Below the pieces are notes generated by a model. That model searched no databases. It was not told the DNA's origin and was given only the letters and a program-made list of their open reading frames with translations. Below are positions 44,093-56,100 of a stretch of 64,000 bases of DNA, piece after piece (within the stretch, counting starts at the first letter, position 1; every line of letters begins with the position of its first letter). The stretch lies in assembly GCF_002994745.2 (NCBI RefSeq), contig NC_037089.1, positions 18,272,641-18,336,640 of the forward strand, read 5' to 3'. The stretch comes from Rosa chinensis. Its lineage: Eukaryota; Streptophyta; Magnoliopsida; Rosales; Rosaceae. The position numbers and the translations under genes are program-made.

Positions 44093-47000
44093 CCTGTGCA
44101 ACAGGTGAGATATCCTCTCCCCCATAATTGCTTCTTGTTTGTGTGATCATATCGAAGGAAGGAGGGAGAGGAAGATTGAATGTTGAATTGGTTAATAGGT
44201 ATTGGATTAGCTCAAGATGCATCAAATTGCAAACCCAGACCGACTCTGACATCGACCCATTTTCGTTCCGACGGGGAATCGACGATTTCTTCACTCTCCG
44301 ATCACCGGCGCCATTAGCTTCCTCGAGGCTGCAATAAGCAAAGCCCAGTCCTCCCTTCTCCGAACTAGCAGCGACGATGGCAAGACGAAGCTCGAAAGCT
44401 TCTCTGGTTTTCCGGCAAATTTTTCGACACCAGCCACTGCTGCAAGCAAGATCGGTGGCGGTAGCTTCGTCTTGGCAAGGTGAAGAAGTCTATGGTACCT
44501 TCTTGTCCATCTGTCAACTTGGGAGAGATAATCAAAGAGGAGAAGATGTTTGGTTTTGCGGTGAATTTCCATGTTTTCCGGCGACGTTTGGTTAACTCAC
44601 CGTGGTTAGCAGAAATTGGAATTTTGGAGTTACTGAACCACCGTGGTTCACTGTTCAAGTTCAAGTAGAGCTAAGCCTCTTTAATCCAAATTGTTACAAA
44701 TTAATCGGAGGTGAAGAAATTGGAGGATAGGTGAGTAAGTGAGTAGAAGGAGGGATCTGCATAACCCAGATGAAGGAGACAAGGAGGAGAGGGAGGGATC
44801 TGCAGAAGAGAAAGTATTGGTAACGAAATGACCAAAATACCCCTCTAAATATAGCACATAGATTGTTAGTTAACGTCGTCCATGACGGCGTGTACCATTA
44901 TTGGGTCGGGCTTCAAACTTGAGGAATTAAAGTGATAGTTTTGCATAGTCGGGTACTGAAGTTAAGAGTCGGCCTAAGTTCGGGTACTGTTTGAAATATT
45001 TTCTCTTTTGACAATATAAAGAAATAGCATTGGTAGAATTGTCATGAGATTTTAAATAAAGAGATCTAATATTCAAATCTCATCATTGTGGTTTTTAAAT
45101 ATTTTTAACAACAAAATGAAATTTTGTGTTTGTAACAAGCCGGCCCATAATATGTCATGCTCGGGCCGTGTCGGGCCCATTACTGGCTCGGGCAGGGCCG
45201 GGCCAATATTTCTAGGCCCAACCCGGCCTGTTATTCTAACGTGCTCGGGTCGTGCCGGGTCACTAACAGGCTTGGGCCGTGCCGGGCCTCTTTTAAGTGT
45301 GCCGTGCTCGTGCTTAGCGGCCCATTTGCCACCTCTAGGTGCGGCTATTGCCACCCTACAATTTTCTTTGTTCACATTATTTGCTCATTACACCCTACAT
45401 TTTAATTTTAATTATTAAATTTACTTATTTAACATATTTCTCTTTCCCATAATATTCTTATATGACATATCCAATTAAAAAATAAATATTTTTAACGAAA
45501 ATCTCTTATTTAATTTATACTCATAAAAAAAAATTATTAAAATTTTCTAATAAAATCATAATCTGATTTACTCCTATTTTTAAAATTTTTTTCTTTCAAT
45601 TTCAATGTTCTCTATTTCAATCTATGTAAAAAGATTAGTAAATTTACAACTATGATCAATGAAGAAGAGATTGATTTTTTTCTTCGTGTTTTAAATTTTT
45701 ACTTTCAGTGTTCACAAAGAATATTGCAAAGATTTTGATGAAGTTAAAAGTAATGGTTTTGTGAATTGAATAACAAATTAACAATGAGGAGGCAACAAAT
45801 AGACCAAAAAATAGTAATAAATTCAAATTTGGGTGGAGAAGATAAAGATTAATGTTATCCAATGAGAAATTAAGTAGTGTTTTTATTAATTAATTACTTA
45901 TTTATTTATTTATTTTCTTACATATTTGAATTTTAGAAAATTGGTGTACTTATTAGTCATTTTGCACTTGGGTAATATAGTCTTTCAATAATTCAAATGT
46001 TTATAAGGTGAACTAAGGAAATGATAGGGTGGCAATAGCCGCACCCTAATGGGAATTGGTGTTCATTTTTTTTTTTTGGGTAACATTTTGGTGTTCAGTT
46101 TTATTCGTGAGATTACATATTTTTTTACTTCATTTTGAGAATTGTGAGAATTAGATCCAACCATTATTGTTTAGAAATTATGAGAATCTTTTATTCTCTG
46201 TAGAATAATTTTGATCCATTTCTTGGTTGTGCTCTGTGAAGTACTGTGTCTTGTCGCCTTGAAAATTGTTAATTATTTTTGGTGTTGAATTTCTCTCATC
46301 TAGAAAAGAACACGGTTTTCTTCTATTTAATTGTTTTTGTACTTTTGTGTTTTAGTGGGGGATTCTTGTGTGTTACTGGAAAGCCATGGCATCATGGAAT
46401 AGGAAAATGATAAGTTACGATATTGTAATGTTTAATCCATTACGTTTGCCATGTTTCTTTATTGTTCTGCTTGGTTTTGAAATGATGCTGAAACAAAAAG
46501 TTAGCAGTGAGCTATGATGCACGGAAACGCGAAACCGCCCTCGTTTCCCTTATCGAAACGGGAAACGGGTCGGAAACGGGTCGGAAACGCCGGGAAACGC
46601 GAATCGGATTTGGAAACATTTTGGAAACGTACGTATCCAATTAGGAAACGCAGAATGTAAATAAATAGGAAACGTGGGGATATTACTGACTTTTTACTAG
46701 GCATAAATTGAAAAAATAAATAAATAAACAAACAAAAGACGCGACCAGATCGAGATCGTGAGAGAGACCAGAGACGTGACAACGACGCGACCTCAGACGC
46801 AAACGAGACCCTCGATCGTTTCTCTTCTGCTCGGAGACCCAATTCCGGTCGTTCCTCTTCTGCTCGGACGAGACCCAGTTCCGGTCGCTCCTCCCAGTCG
46901 CTCCTCTTCTCCAGTTCCGGTCGTTCCTCTTCTAGCCGCTCAAGACTTCTCCTCTCAACCAGTCCGGTCGCTCCTCTTCTCCAGTTGCGGTCGTTCCGGT

Positions 47001-50000
47001 CGTTCCTCTCAAGACTCTCATCTTCTAGCCGCTTCGGGTACGTTTGTTCTGCTCTTCTTCTCCTCAGTTCACTTTCTTATCCTCTTTGCTTTTCTGAGTT
47101 TTCTCGATCGATCTGTTTAAAAGCAATATTACTTGATTCACCTTTCAGTGAGTTTTGAAAGATGGTGAAGTTTGCTTTCATGGGTTTGGTTCTTAATCTC
47201 ATTTTCTGATGTGTAATTGATAAAGTTTAGTTCTTTTGAATCTGGGTAGTCGTAATTTTGATGTAAGAAGTGTTGGGTTGGTTTATATCAGCATGATTGT
47301 AGTAAAAAGTGAGCTTAATTTGCCTAAAGTGAGCATCTTTTTGTCATTGTCACGTTTTGATTGATGATATAAACGCTGATTAGATTGCTTTGTGAATTGA
47401 GAATCGTTGAAACTTGAATTGTGTATTGGTGTAATGTTGAATTGTGTATTTTTCAGGAACCATGAGCACCGGAGGAACACCTCCTATTAGTTCTAGTTCT
47501 TGAGATTGCTAACCTTTCACTTGATGAACCACAATTAGAGGTGGTTTTGTTTGAAGATGAAGACCTTGAGGATGTTGTCCAAGTTGAATGAAGTTGATGG
47601 TTGTTGACTTGTTATTAGTTGTGCTAACCTTTTTCTTGAACCTTTGGATTGATAATGCTTGATTGTCATAAACTAGTACTTATTATTTATTTTTCTAATT
47701 TTATATATATATATATATATTTAATTGGCGTTTCCTTCACGTTTCCGTTTCCTATTACATTCAAGATTTGCCGTTTCCACGTTTCCGATCGTATCGTATC
47801 CGGAAACTCGTACCCGTTTCGGTGCTTCTTAGGCAGTGAGCTTTTGAAGTTTATTTTTTCACTCGGCTGGAATAATTTGATAGAATACAAGCCGATGAAA
47901 GTCAGGAAATATATGCTGGAAGCCTAAGGAGGACTAGAAAACTATATTGATTTGATACAAGTTATCAAGAATCTGAATTGATTTTTCGTTCTTTTTTTTC
48001 TTTTTTTTTAAGGGTGAAATAAGGGGGAAGGTTTTGCAGAAAGAAAGACAACTATGCCATTTCAGCGCTCGGATCAGCTGTTAGTTAACAAAGACGGACA
48101 ACGTCAAGTGTTTGAAAGAGAAATTGTTTGTTATTCAAGGATAGAAGATTTAACCAGCGTATGGTATGGTGAATGGCCATTTCTAGGGTGCGATCTTGGA
48201 GGTCATTAGGGCTGATCGATGTTGGTTTGGATGTTTGGTGGTCGTAGGATAGGAGGTTGATGCCCGGATCTCTCGGGCGGGGTTGGATTAAGATCGTGGA
48301 AATTCTTCTATGGAAAAGTGGAAAACCCAGGTTCTGGAGGTTGAAGAAGAACAAGGAAAATACTGGTTTCGTAATTTTGGCATCTTAAGTGGAAAACCCA
48401 GGTCCTTCTATGTCCATGCTATCTCCCCAATTTTGGTTTCTACTCATCTGGGATACAATCGTCCTCTGATATTCTAAATTGGGTTCATTCATTCATTCAT
48501 TTTTTTCAGTTGTATAACACGTGCAAGCCATTTGATTCATGAGAGATTGTGGCTTTCTTACTTCATTTTGAGAATTAGATTCAACCATTATATTGTTTAG
48601 AAATTATGAGAATCGTTTATTCTCTGTAGAATAATTTTGACCCATTTATTGGTTGTGATCTGTGGAGTGGGAACATGATATGTCCTGTTGCCTTGAATTA
48701 TATGTTTTTGTTGGTGTTGAATTTTTTCTCATCTACAAAAGAACATGGTTTTTTATTTAATTAATTTTTTTTGTACTTCCTTTTTTTAGTGGGGGATTCT
48801 TGTGTCTTATGGAAAGCATGGCATTATAGAATAGAAAGCATGGCATTATAGAATAGAAAAATGATGAGTTTCGATATTGCAATGTTTAATCCATTGTTTG
48901 CCATTTCTTTATTGTTCTGTTTGGTCTTGAAATGATGTATAGCTGAAACAAAAAGTTAGTAGTGAGCTGTTCAAATCACTATATTGATTTGAAAATAAGT
49001 TATCAAGAATCTGAATTGATTTTTTTTCTTTTTTAAGTGACATTAAAAATAAGGGGAAGGTTTTGCAAAAAGAAAGGCCTGGGCAAAACGAAATGAGGAC
49101 TGTCAGCAAAACTACTTTATATCTATGTATCTTGATGCAGAGATTGAATAATTGTACTAACCAGTATATGCCCTTTGATAATTTGGTCGGTGTAGTATTC
49201 CGGCTCTGATTCTTGCAGAGAAAGTAAATGGTGGATCATCGTACTTGCTTCACTCTGACCTGATGTAGTTTTACTCAGCTGCTGCTCATCGATCAAACCT
49301 TGCAAGAACGCATTCATCCTCTTACTCAAGTCCATCACCTTCTTCTCAAACCCGGCGCCACTCCCAAACCATTTCAAAGCAGGCAGAAAGTCTGAGGGGT
49401 TTGTTACGCCACCATATGTGAAAGCCTCCCTCATGATATCTCTGAACTGTTTGGACTCATCTTTGTCCGAAACATCGTCCCCGTAAAACCTCTTCCCTGC
49501 CACCATTGTCATTATGATGTTGAAGGTCATCTCAGAGAGCATGGATCTCAAGTCCACCTTTGCAAAATCTTCACGTGAGCTGCGTGAAAGTTTGAACAGC
49601 AATTTCTTGACCTCATCCTTTCTGATGCCTGAAAAAATGTTGAGCCTACTGGTAGAGTAGATCTCTGTGGTTCCAATGCGGCGTAGGTTGCGCCAGTGAT
49701 CGCCATAAGGAGACTCCACTACGGTGGTGTAGTTGTAGCCTAGGTGCTTGCCTGTGAGCATGAAGCGAGGACGGTTTGCCAGAACAAGATCGTTTTGGGT
49801 GAAACATTCTTGAGCTGTTGAGGATGAAGACACTACAACCACGCGACGTGAGCCAAACCAGAGGGAAACAACGGGGCCATACTTCTGTGAGAGTTGGTGG
49901 AAGGTTCGATGAAGTGAGGGGCTTAGGAGATGGAGATGGCCAAGAACTGGAAGAGAAGGTGGGCTTGGTGGGAGGTTCGTGTGGCGGTGTTGTTTTGTTC

Positions 50001-50073
50001 GAAAAAAGTATTTGAAAGTGATTGAGAGGATGAAGATGAGGGACAGAGATGTGTAGAACAAAACGCCATCCAT
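41099..50073 (-). CDS. Cytochrome P450, CYP81 family, two exons
   Basis: Exon 1 is 49162-50073 (304 codons) and exon 2 is 41099-41707 (202 codons plus stop), a 506-residue protein, the usual length. The junction is CTG^GTTAGT ... TTTTCAG^GTCATG in phase 0, at the usual CYP81 position just before the I helix. Features: N-terminal membrane anchor (residues about 3-22), proline hinge [17 protein letters not shown], helix C WRNLRRI, I helix [12 protein letters not shown] (from 309), ExxR at 366-369, PERF at 421-424, and heme loop [11 protein letters not shown] with Cys444. CYP81 enzymes hydroxylate phenylpropanoid-type and other specialised metabolites at the ER; the substrate cannot be read. No lesion is seen. 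The 7454-bp intron is mostly transposons, which may affect splicing. Confidence 0.92.
42381..43611. mobile_element. 1.23-kb foldback (long-TIR MULE-type) element
   Basis: The perfect 9-bp duplication TTAAAATAA occurs at 42372-42380 and 43612-43620. Almost the whole element is an inverted repeat: arms of about 540 bp (42381-42922 and 43070-43611) around a loop of about 145 bp, itself built of repeats of gtgaagaaatatctgt. The arms appear well over 90% identical by eye. No coding sequence. Confidence 0.92.
43807..45005. mobile_element. Pack-MULE-like element with an unidentified captured fragment
   Basis: The perfect duplication TTTTGACAA occurs at 43798-43806 and 45006-45014. Terminal inverted repeats of about 190 bp start gagaaaatatttcaaacagt. 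The interior (about 44100-44800) is less AT-rich than the surroundings, starts with a (CT)n tract (44049-44090), and has an exon-like stretch reading [17 protein letters not shown] with [20 protein letters not shown] in another frame before a GGTGA. I do not recognise the source gene. It is related in its ends to the HSFC1 MULE at 17100. Confidence 0.85.
46085..46511. repeat. Intron segment duplicated at 48545-48965
   Basis: About 420 bp (ttacttcattttgagaatt ... gaaacaaaaagttagcagtg) recurs at 48545-48965 with many small differences. The similarity resumes after the hAT insertion in the first copy (for example gttatcaagaatctgaattg at 47961 and 49001). The P450 intron therefore contains a tandem duplication with a unit of about 1.1-1.2 kb once the hAT is removed. 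Confidence 0.85.
46512..47832 (+). mobile_element. hAT deletion derivative in the P450 intron
   Basis: The duplication GCAGTGAG occurs at 46504-46511 and 47833-47840. The ends match: CTATGATGCACGGAAACG and, inverted, CTAAGAAGCACCGAAACG. A leader with repeats of ttccggtcgttcctcttctg (about 46840-47000) is followed by an exon after ttttcagg that starts ATGAGCACCGGAGGAACACC (47462) and, after an internal deletion, [20 protein letters not shown] to a TGA near 47592. It kept only the first and last codons of a transposase. Confidence 0.88.
47841..48544. other. P450 intron sequence, no gene
   Basis: T-rich intron sequence of the duplicated unit plus a less AT-rich stretch (about 48040-48420). Frames of up to 89 codons on the minus strand show no recognisable domain. 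Confidence 0.5.
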
Positions 50074-50152
50074 GATTTCCTTCTTGGTTGATATATTAGA
50101 GATGCGTGTATACTTATGTAGGGAGATATGTGACTGCCGAAGTGAAGAGCAA

Positions 50153-50161
50153 AATATATAG
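50153..50161 (-). promoter_or_regulatory. Probable TATA box of the P450 gene
   Basis: The minus strand reads CTATATATT about 80 bp before the ATG, a normal distance. The hAT at 50338 begins only about 265 bp upstream of the ATG, so any distal promoter elements are displaced by 1.9 kb. Confidence 0.6.
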
Positions 50162-50356
50162 TCTGAAGTCTGAACAATGTTGTGGTGAGTTGATGGTCAG
50201 CTCTTATGTTTTTCTATTTATGGTGGAATTAATCCTACGCTAGCTGTGCCATTTTGTTAGTTTATATATACTCATTTGTCTGTTCAGAAGTCTAATCTTG
50301 TTTATTTTAAGTTCTGTAATTTGGGTGTGTTCAGTTGCAGGGCCGGCCCTGTGAGT

Positions 50357-50896
50357 TTAGAGGCTCAAGGCAGGAAAAAATTTGAGGCCCCAAAATAAAT
50401 GCTCAAACATTACAAAAGAAAATAATATCTCAATTTCAAAGTATCTCTGAAATATGACTCGTCTTGCATTTTTAGATGCAAAGGTACTAATCAAATTTAC
50501 ATAATCAAGTTTTCCAACAATATCTTTTTCAATAGATATCATAGCCAAACCACTCAATCTCTCTTGTGACATAGTAGACCGAAGGTAAGATTTGATCAAT
50601 TTCAACTTTGAAAAACTTCTTTCTGCAGAGGCAACTGTGACTGGTATAGTTAGCAAAATCCTATAAGCAATCCAAGCATTTGGATAACAGCCATCAACTT
50701 CTTTTATGTAATTCAACACATCAATAGCTCTTTTTGTTTCATTGGGTAAATCTTCACTCAACATTCGTAAGTCATGATATAGATCATCTTCATTAAGATC
50801 AGAAATCTCGCCATGCTTTAATAAATTTGTAAGGTTAGCACAAAAACTCTTCAAACTATCTCTATCTGCAGACCTTAACTTGTCCAAATCAAACAA
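50357..50896 (-). pseudogene. hAT transposase C-terminal fragment
   Basis: Reads KRAIDVLNYIKEVDGCYPNA, then the dimerisation domain ILLTIPVTVASAERSFSKLK, LIKSYLRSTMSQERL and LSGLAMISIEKD. This fits the plant hAT group with TTF-type/MYM-type zinc-finger relatives. The N-terminal two-thirds is missing, so it is not functional. Confidence 0.88.
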
Positions 50897-51129
50897 AAGC
50901 CCAAAATTCTCTTCAAAAGTCTTAAATTGCTCAAACCTGGTTTAGAAAAAAAGAAGAAGATGAAGTTCAATAAACTATATAAACATGTCTCACCCAAAAC
51001 AACGGCTTCTCTGCTTGGATTCTCTTTGCTATAATCTGCTTAGATATCATTAAGTTGGATAAATCAAGTGGTAGGTACAGAGTTGTTCAATTTGAAGAAA
51101 CTCACAGCTATGATCTTGTAATACAAGAG

Positions 51130-51440
51130 TGTGCTCACAGTTACTTGGTCAGTGACATGGTCAGTTACGTGACTAGTTACATGACCAGTTACAGTTACTT
51201 GGTCAGTGACATGGTCAGTTACTTGACCAGTTACATGACCAGTTACAGTTACTTGGTCAGTGACATGGTCAGTTACGTGACCAGTTACATGACCAGTTAC
51301 TTGGTCAGTGACATGGTCAGTTACATGACCAGTTACATGACCAGTTACTTGGTCAGTGACATGGTCAGTGACATGGTCAGTTACGTGACCAGTTACATGA
51401 CCAGTTACTTGGTCAGTGACATGGTCAATTACGTGAACCC
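51130..51440. repeat. Minisatellite built from gtcagt(g/t)ac words
   Basis: A nested array of 12-bp words (cagttacatgac, cagttacttggt, cagtgacatggt) is arranged in higher-order units of about 48-66 bp, five or six times. The word lengths are multiples of three, so a 129-codon frame stays open (repeated SDMV, SYMT, SYLV) without implying a real protein. Confidence 0.93.
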
Positions 51441-52071
51441 CTAAAGAATATCATATAGAAAGCCTCAGGCATATAGCAAATTTTCAACAGAGAATGAATG
51501 AAACAGAGACGAAAGTTGAAACATGCATAACTGATAACTCTAAAATCCCTAAAAACAAAGATGAAACAAAATCATTGTTCATTGTTCTGCAATATCTTAA
51601 ATAGTTCACAAGTCTTAAATTTTCAATAAATGTTATAAATCATGATTTCATAATTACATGTTTCAAACCAAAATTGAAAAGGAATGGAATACAAGAGGCC
51701 AAGAGCATCAAAAACACAAATAGAGAACGAAAAAACCAAAATTTCTTCAAAATCGAAAATAAAAACCTTCAAAGATCTTACCTTTTTGCGTTTTTGGAAG
51801 ATAAAATCAACTCTTCAGTCTCTTGAATTTACTTTTTCATCTGATCCTCTCAATCACAATTGGATTTTCGATAGCCACCGAGGAAACCTTCTGAGATGTT
51901 CAATTATAATTGGATTTTTGTCTTGGATTGAGAAAGTGCTTCAAAAACTTGAACTTAGAAAGAGGAAAATCATCTCCTCTCTACTGCTTTGCGTCTCAAT
52001 CTGATGGAACTATGGAAGTATTGAAAACAGAGGGTCATGTTGCGTGTACGAAGACACAAAGTGGTTTAGAT

Positions 52072-52102
<31 letters not shown>

Positions 52103-52201
52103 CTGCAGGCCTACATAATAAAAATTGTTGAGGCCCCTAAAATATGAGGCCCTAGGCTTGGGCCTGCTTCGCCTAGCCTCAGGGCCGGCACTGTTCAGTT
52201 G

Positions 52202-53119
52202 TTTCTAGTTTTTTAAGTGATTCGAGTCTGCGTCTAGTTAAAGATCTGATGATTCGTCCAATTAATTGTCTTTTGTATTTCCATGTTTTATGGCAGAAAC
52301 ATCAATGGTCCCTTTTACCATTAGAAGAAGAAACATCAATGGTCCCTTAGAAAGCATCATCAGGCGTTCATATATATGACTAAACAAAAGATTTACAGTG
52401 CCTTGATGGATCCGGCAACAGCATCCTGTAATTTATATATTATCCTGCGCTATCAAAGCTTCAAGATGTGTTTAAAATGGCTACCGGCGGCTCCTGGAAG
52501 GCAAGTGCTAAAGTACGATTTTGTACATCAATTGGGGACATGGCAGATAATTGAGACATTTTATCAAACACCTTTGCTCCTGCCTCTCAAGGGAATTGTC
52601 GAGGAAGATATGTTTCAAGTTCGGGGGAAATAGCTTACTGGACTCAGTTGATTCCTTTATGCACAAGGTATCTCCGTTGCTACTACAGTACAGTTGATTT
52701 AAATATCCTCTATGAACTTGTTTTATGCTTTCCCACTTCAAGGACAAATTCAAGGTTATTACAAATGGACTTCTTGTAATCTAGTGTAGGGATACAAACA
52801 GGCAAAGACAGCAACTTCAACCTATATTGTATCCATTGCCTTCACCTGTATCAAGTTCAATACAAATAATGTTTTGTTGAAAGTTGGCTTGTACATCGTG
52901 GCTCCTAGTCATAATTATTATTATTATTATTTTTTATATGGTTGATTGTGGAAACTGATGTTTTACTTGTTTTTCTTAATCATGTTAACAACACTAGCAA
53001 CTAACATATAAGATTCCGCAATAGCTTCAAGGATTCAGCTGTACTTCATATCAGGCCAAAAAGAAGTTAGAAAAAAAAATTTGTCAGATATGTAGTTACC
53101 TTGGGAGAAGTTAATGTTA
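52202..53119. other. Intergenic, no recognisable gene
   Basis: AT-rich sequence with one 85-codon frame (52376-52633) that lacks a recognisable domain. A short (att)n run lies near 52915. Confidence 0.5.
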
Positions 53120-56100
53120 AAACTACTGGAAAAAAAATTAGAGTCTTTGATGCAAAATACCAAAATGAGCCAAAATTATCTCACTTATCTCAATAACAGA
53201 TTTTTATTCTCACTAACCCAATTTAAAGTAAAATGACAATCTTACCCTCAGTCTAATTAAACAACTACTATCATGCCACTCTCTCTCTCTCTCTCTGTTA
53301 AATGAGCACGATCCTCACCAAACACCGGCGATTAGGATTCAAGGTCCGGTAGCAGTTGTATTTTCTCCTGCTTCAGAAATATTGAAAGAGGTAAAAATCA
53401 AATTTTCAATTCGTTTTTTCATATTTTCAGGTCTTCTTCTAAACCGATTACATAAATCTTCGATTTAAACTAGTTGATAGCTTAAAATTGGTTCATATAT
53501 GTGAAATAGACTTTACATGTGCGAAAATCTATGAAATCTAGAGTTGCTTGTTCATATGTTTGAAATACTATTGTGAATGTTGTTTTTTTATTATAAACTG
53601 TTAATTGAATGAAAATGCAAACTTATTGAAAGCCTATTGTGGAGTCGAAACCAAAAAAAAAAAAAACATATTATTGCCCCCCAATAGACTTTCTATTGGG
53701 GGGCAATGATCACTGCTCTATTTATTAAAGTACACTAATCTGTTATTGGTTGAAAATAGAGTGTTTTTTTGGTGGTCTATTATTATTGCCCCCCAAAATT
53801 AAAAACTGATATTAGGGCTTTGAAAGGTCTTTTGTTGTTTTGTGTTTATTTAATAACAATAATCTATTGTTGATTGAAAATGGAGTGTTTTTTGGGTAGT
53901 CTATTGGGGGGCAATACACAGATTATTGCCCCCCAATAATTACTTAACTGTGGTTATTTAATCACTGAAATTAAGGCTTTTAAAAGTATTCTGTTGTTTT
54001 GAGTTTATTAAAGTGCAATAATCTATGAATGATAGAAAGTGGTGATTTTTTTTTTGTGGTCTATTGGGGACAATAGACAGATTATTACCCCCCCCCTCCA
54101 ATAATGTCTTCTATTGGGGGTCAGTAATGTTAGAATGTTTGATTTTGAATTTGATTTTGAATGTCTAAAATGATCATTTTGGTTTTGTTTGCATGTAGAA
54201 TGGCAAGACCAAGATTCAACCTGTTGAGTGACTCCAAAGACGAAGTACACAGTTCAGAGAGTTTAGATTAATTTTCTAAATCGACATTCAACCAAATACT
54301 GTAGACTAAAGTAACAGAAATAAAGAAGAGAAAACGACAACAAGTAGAGGAGAGCACATAAGAGGAAGAATCTGATGAAGAAGCAGTTAATGAAGAATCA
54401 GAAGGATCAATAAAAGAAGAATCAAAATAATCAGAATCAGAGGACGAACAGACAACAAAGCAGTTTGTAATGAGGACAAGATGACAGCAGAAGAGGAAAA
54501 CAGTTCAAGATGAAGAGGAAGATTCTGATGAACCAGAGAAGAAGCAGAGGAGAAAAGTTCAACACCTAAAGAGTAAAGGAAAGAAGGAAAAGAAGGAGAC
54601 AAAAAGCAGAAGGAAAGGAAAAGGGGAAGAAGAAGGAAGTGGTACAAAAGCAAAGATTGACTGCAAGCAGCAGAAATGCACGCTCAGTTCTTTCTAGAGA
54701 GTGATAAATGCCCACAAAGAAAGAGTACCAAAAGAAACAAAGGAAATATTTAGGGGTAAAGATTTCAGGGACACGATCGAACCCTTCCTGCAAGACAAGA
54801 TTACTAAGATACAGCTGCACAAGCATGAAGTGGACCTTGAAATAATAATGAGGCACTTCGACCGAAAGGACAACAAGTTGAAGTTTGGTGATGTTATGCG
54901 GGAGATAACAGTAGAGGATTATCACTGCCTTGTTCTACCAACCTGCTGAAGGAGAAGTCTTCAATGTGAACAAGAGGGTCATCAGAGACGAGATGGAACA
55001 CTCTCCATTATTTGGCAGCCCTTTAAAGAAGCAAGTTGTACTGAGAACAGAGGTGGAAGAAAAACTGGTAAAAGAGTTGACAAGGCCAGCCAAACAGAGA
55101 GATGCAAGAAAGATTGCCGTGTTGATGATCATGTATCTTTTCAAAACTTTCTTCTTTAGCTAAATCGGGGCTCAGATTACATGGGATATGGTCATTGTTT
55201 GTGAACACATTGAGACCATAAACAACTACAACTGACCAAAGCTGATTCTCGACTTCTTAATGGAAGGGTTGCAGAAGTATAGGAGAGACAGTCTAGCAAC
55301 AATGAATGGATGTCTGCTTCTCATTTACTATTGGTTCCTCGAGAAGACCAAAGCAAAGAATTGGATCCTGGGAAAGCAGTAGGAAACTCCGAGATTTGTC
55401 TGATGGTCGATAAAAGAAATCTTCAACTTGGAGCAGCTTTACAAGAACAAAAACTTGGCGGTGGTAAGGAAAACACAAAAACATTATATACGTGTACATA
55501 TTTCCTTATTATATCTAACTGACTTATAAATGTAATAAGATCTAATCAAAGCTAGACCGTGGTCTGTGGACCTACGACTAGATGACCTTAAGTTGGATGA
55601 TGAGGAGCAGGACACCCCAAGCTTTGACAACTGGGTAAGTATAACAAACTGAGTTTGACTCTGTTACATTGATTAAAGAACAAGAAAAAAAGATTTGATG
55701 TTTTACTACCCCTCAATAAACTAATTATTACAGGGCAATAGATAGATTGTTGCCCCCCCCCCCCCCATAAAAATAATATCTTGACTGTGGTTCATTTATT
55801 GCTGAAATTCGAGATTTGAAAAGTAATCTATTTTTTTTTGTTTTTTTATTAAAGTACAATAGTCTATGAATCATTGAAACGGTAGTTTTTTTTTGTGGTC
55901 TATTGGAGGGCAATAATTTTGTCATGTTTTAGCTTTCGATGTTTTTTTTTTACTTTAACAAGTTTTGTTCTATTATTTGCAGGGGCCTTAAGCAAGCCAA
56001 AAGGAAGAGAAAGAAAATGAAAGGCTTACGGGGAATATCAAAGAGCTAATAAATGAGATGGAGGCAGTCATCGGAGAGATGAATCCCATTAAAGCAATGG

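Larger units (their letters stand above)
42087..45337. mobile_element. Non-autonomous hAT nested in the MITE, itself hosting two MULEs
   Basis: Ends TAGAGGTGGCAAACGGGCC and, inverted, TAGAGGTGGCAAATGGGCC. The target duplication is decayed: GATGAGGC (42079-42086) versus GGTGCGGC (45338-45345), 6 of 8. Subterminal regions repeat gggccgtgccgggcc-type words. Its own sequence is about 0.8 kb without a transposase. Confidence 0.82.
42078..46046. mobile_element. MITE with 9-bp TSD in the P450 intron, split by a hAT
   Basis: The duplication TAATGGGAA occurs at 42069-42077 and 46047-46055. The right end, inverted, reads GGGTGCGGCTATTGCCACCC. The left end shows GGATGAGGC and then the hAT; the matching tattgccaccct resumes at 45346 after the hAT. 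Without the hAT it is about 720 bp, AT-rich and non-coding. The TSD length suggests a Mutator-type MITE. Confidence 0.75.
50338..52193 (-). mobile_element. hAT remnant with transposase C-terminus and a minisatellite
   Basis: The duplication TTCAGTTG occurs at 50330-50337 and 52194-52201. The ends are CAGGGCCGGCCCTG and, inverted, CAGTGCCGGCCCTG. The element is internally deleted: only the 3' end of the transposase gene remains. It lies upstream of the P450 promoter. Confidence 0.92.

Noticed and set aside
45338..46048. Separate 708-bp MITE with a 3-bp CTA duplication
   Set aside because: The better 9-bp duplication TAATGGGAA (42069-42077, 46047-46055) and the partial left end GGATGAGGC show it is one MITE split by the hAT at 42087-45337; the CTA match is a coincidence of the hAT end.
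51055..51444. Protein-coding gene with SYLVSDMV repeats
   Set aside because: The frame is open because the minisatellite words are multiples of three; no start context, homologue or flanking exon.
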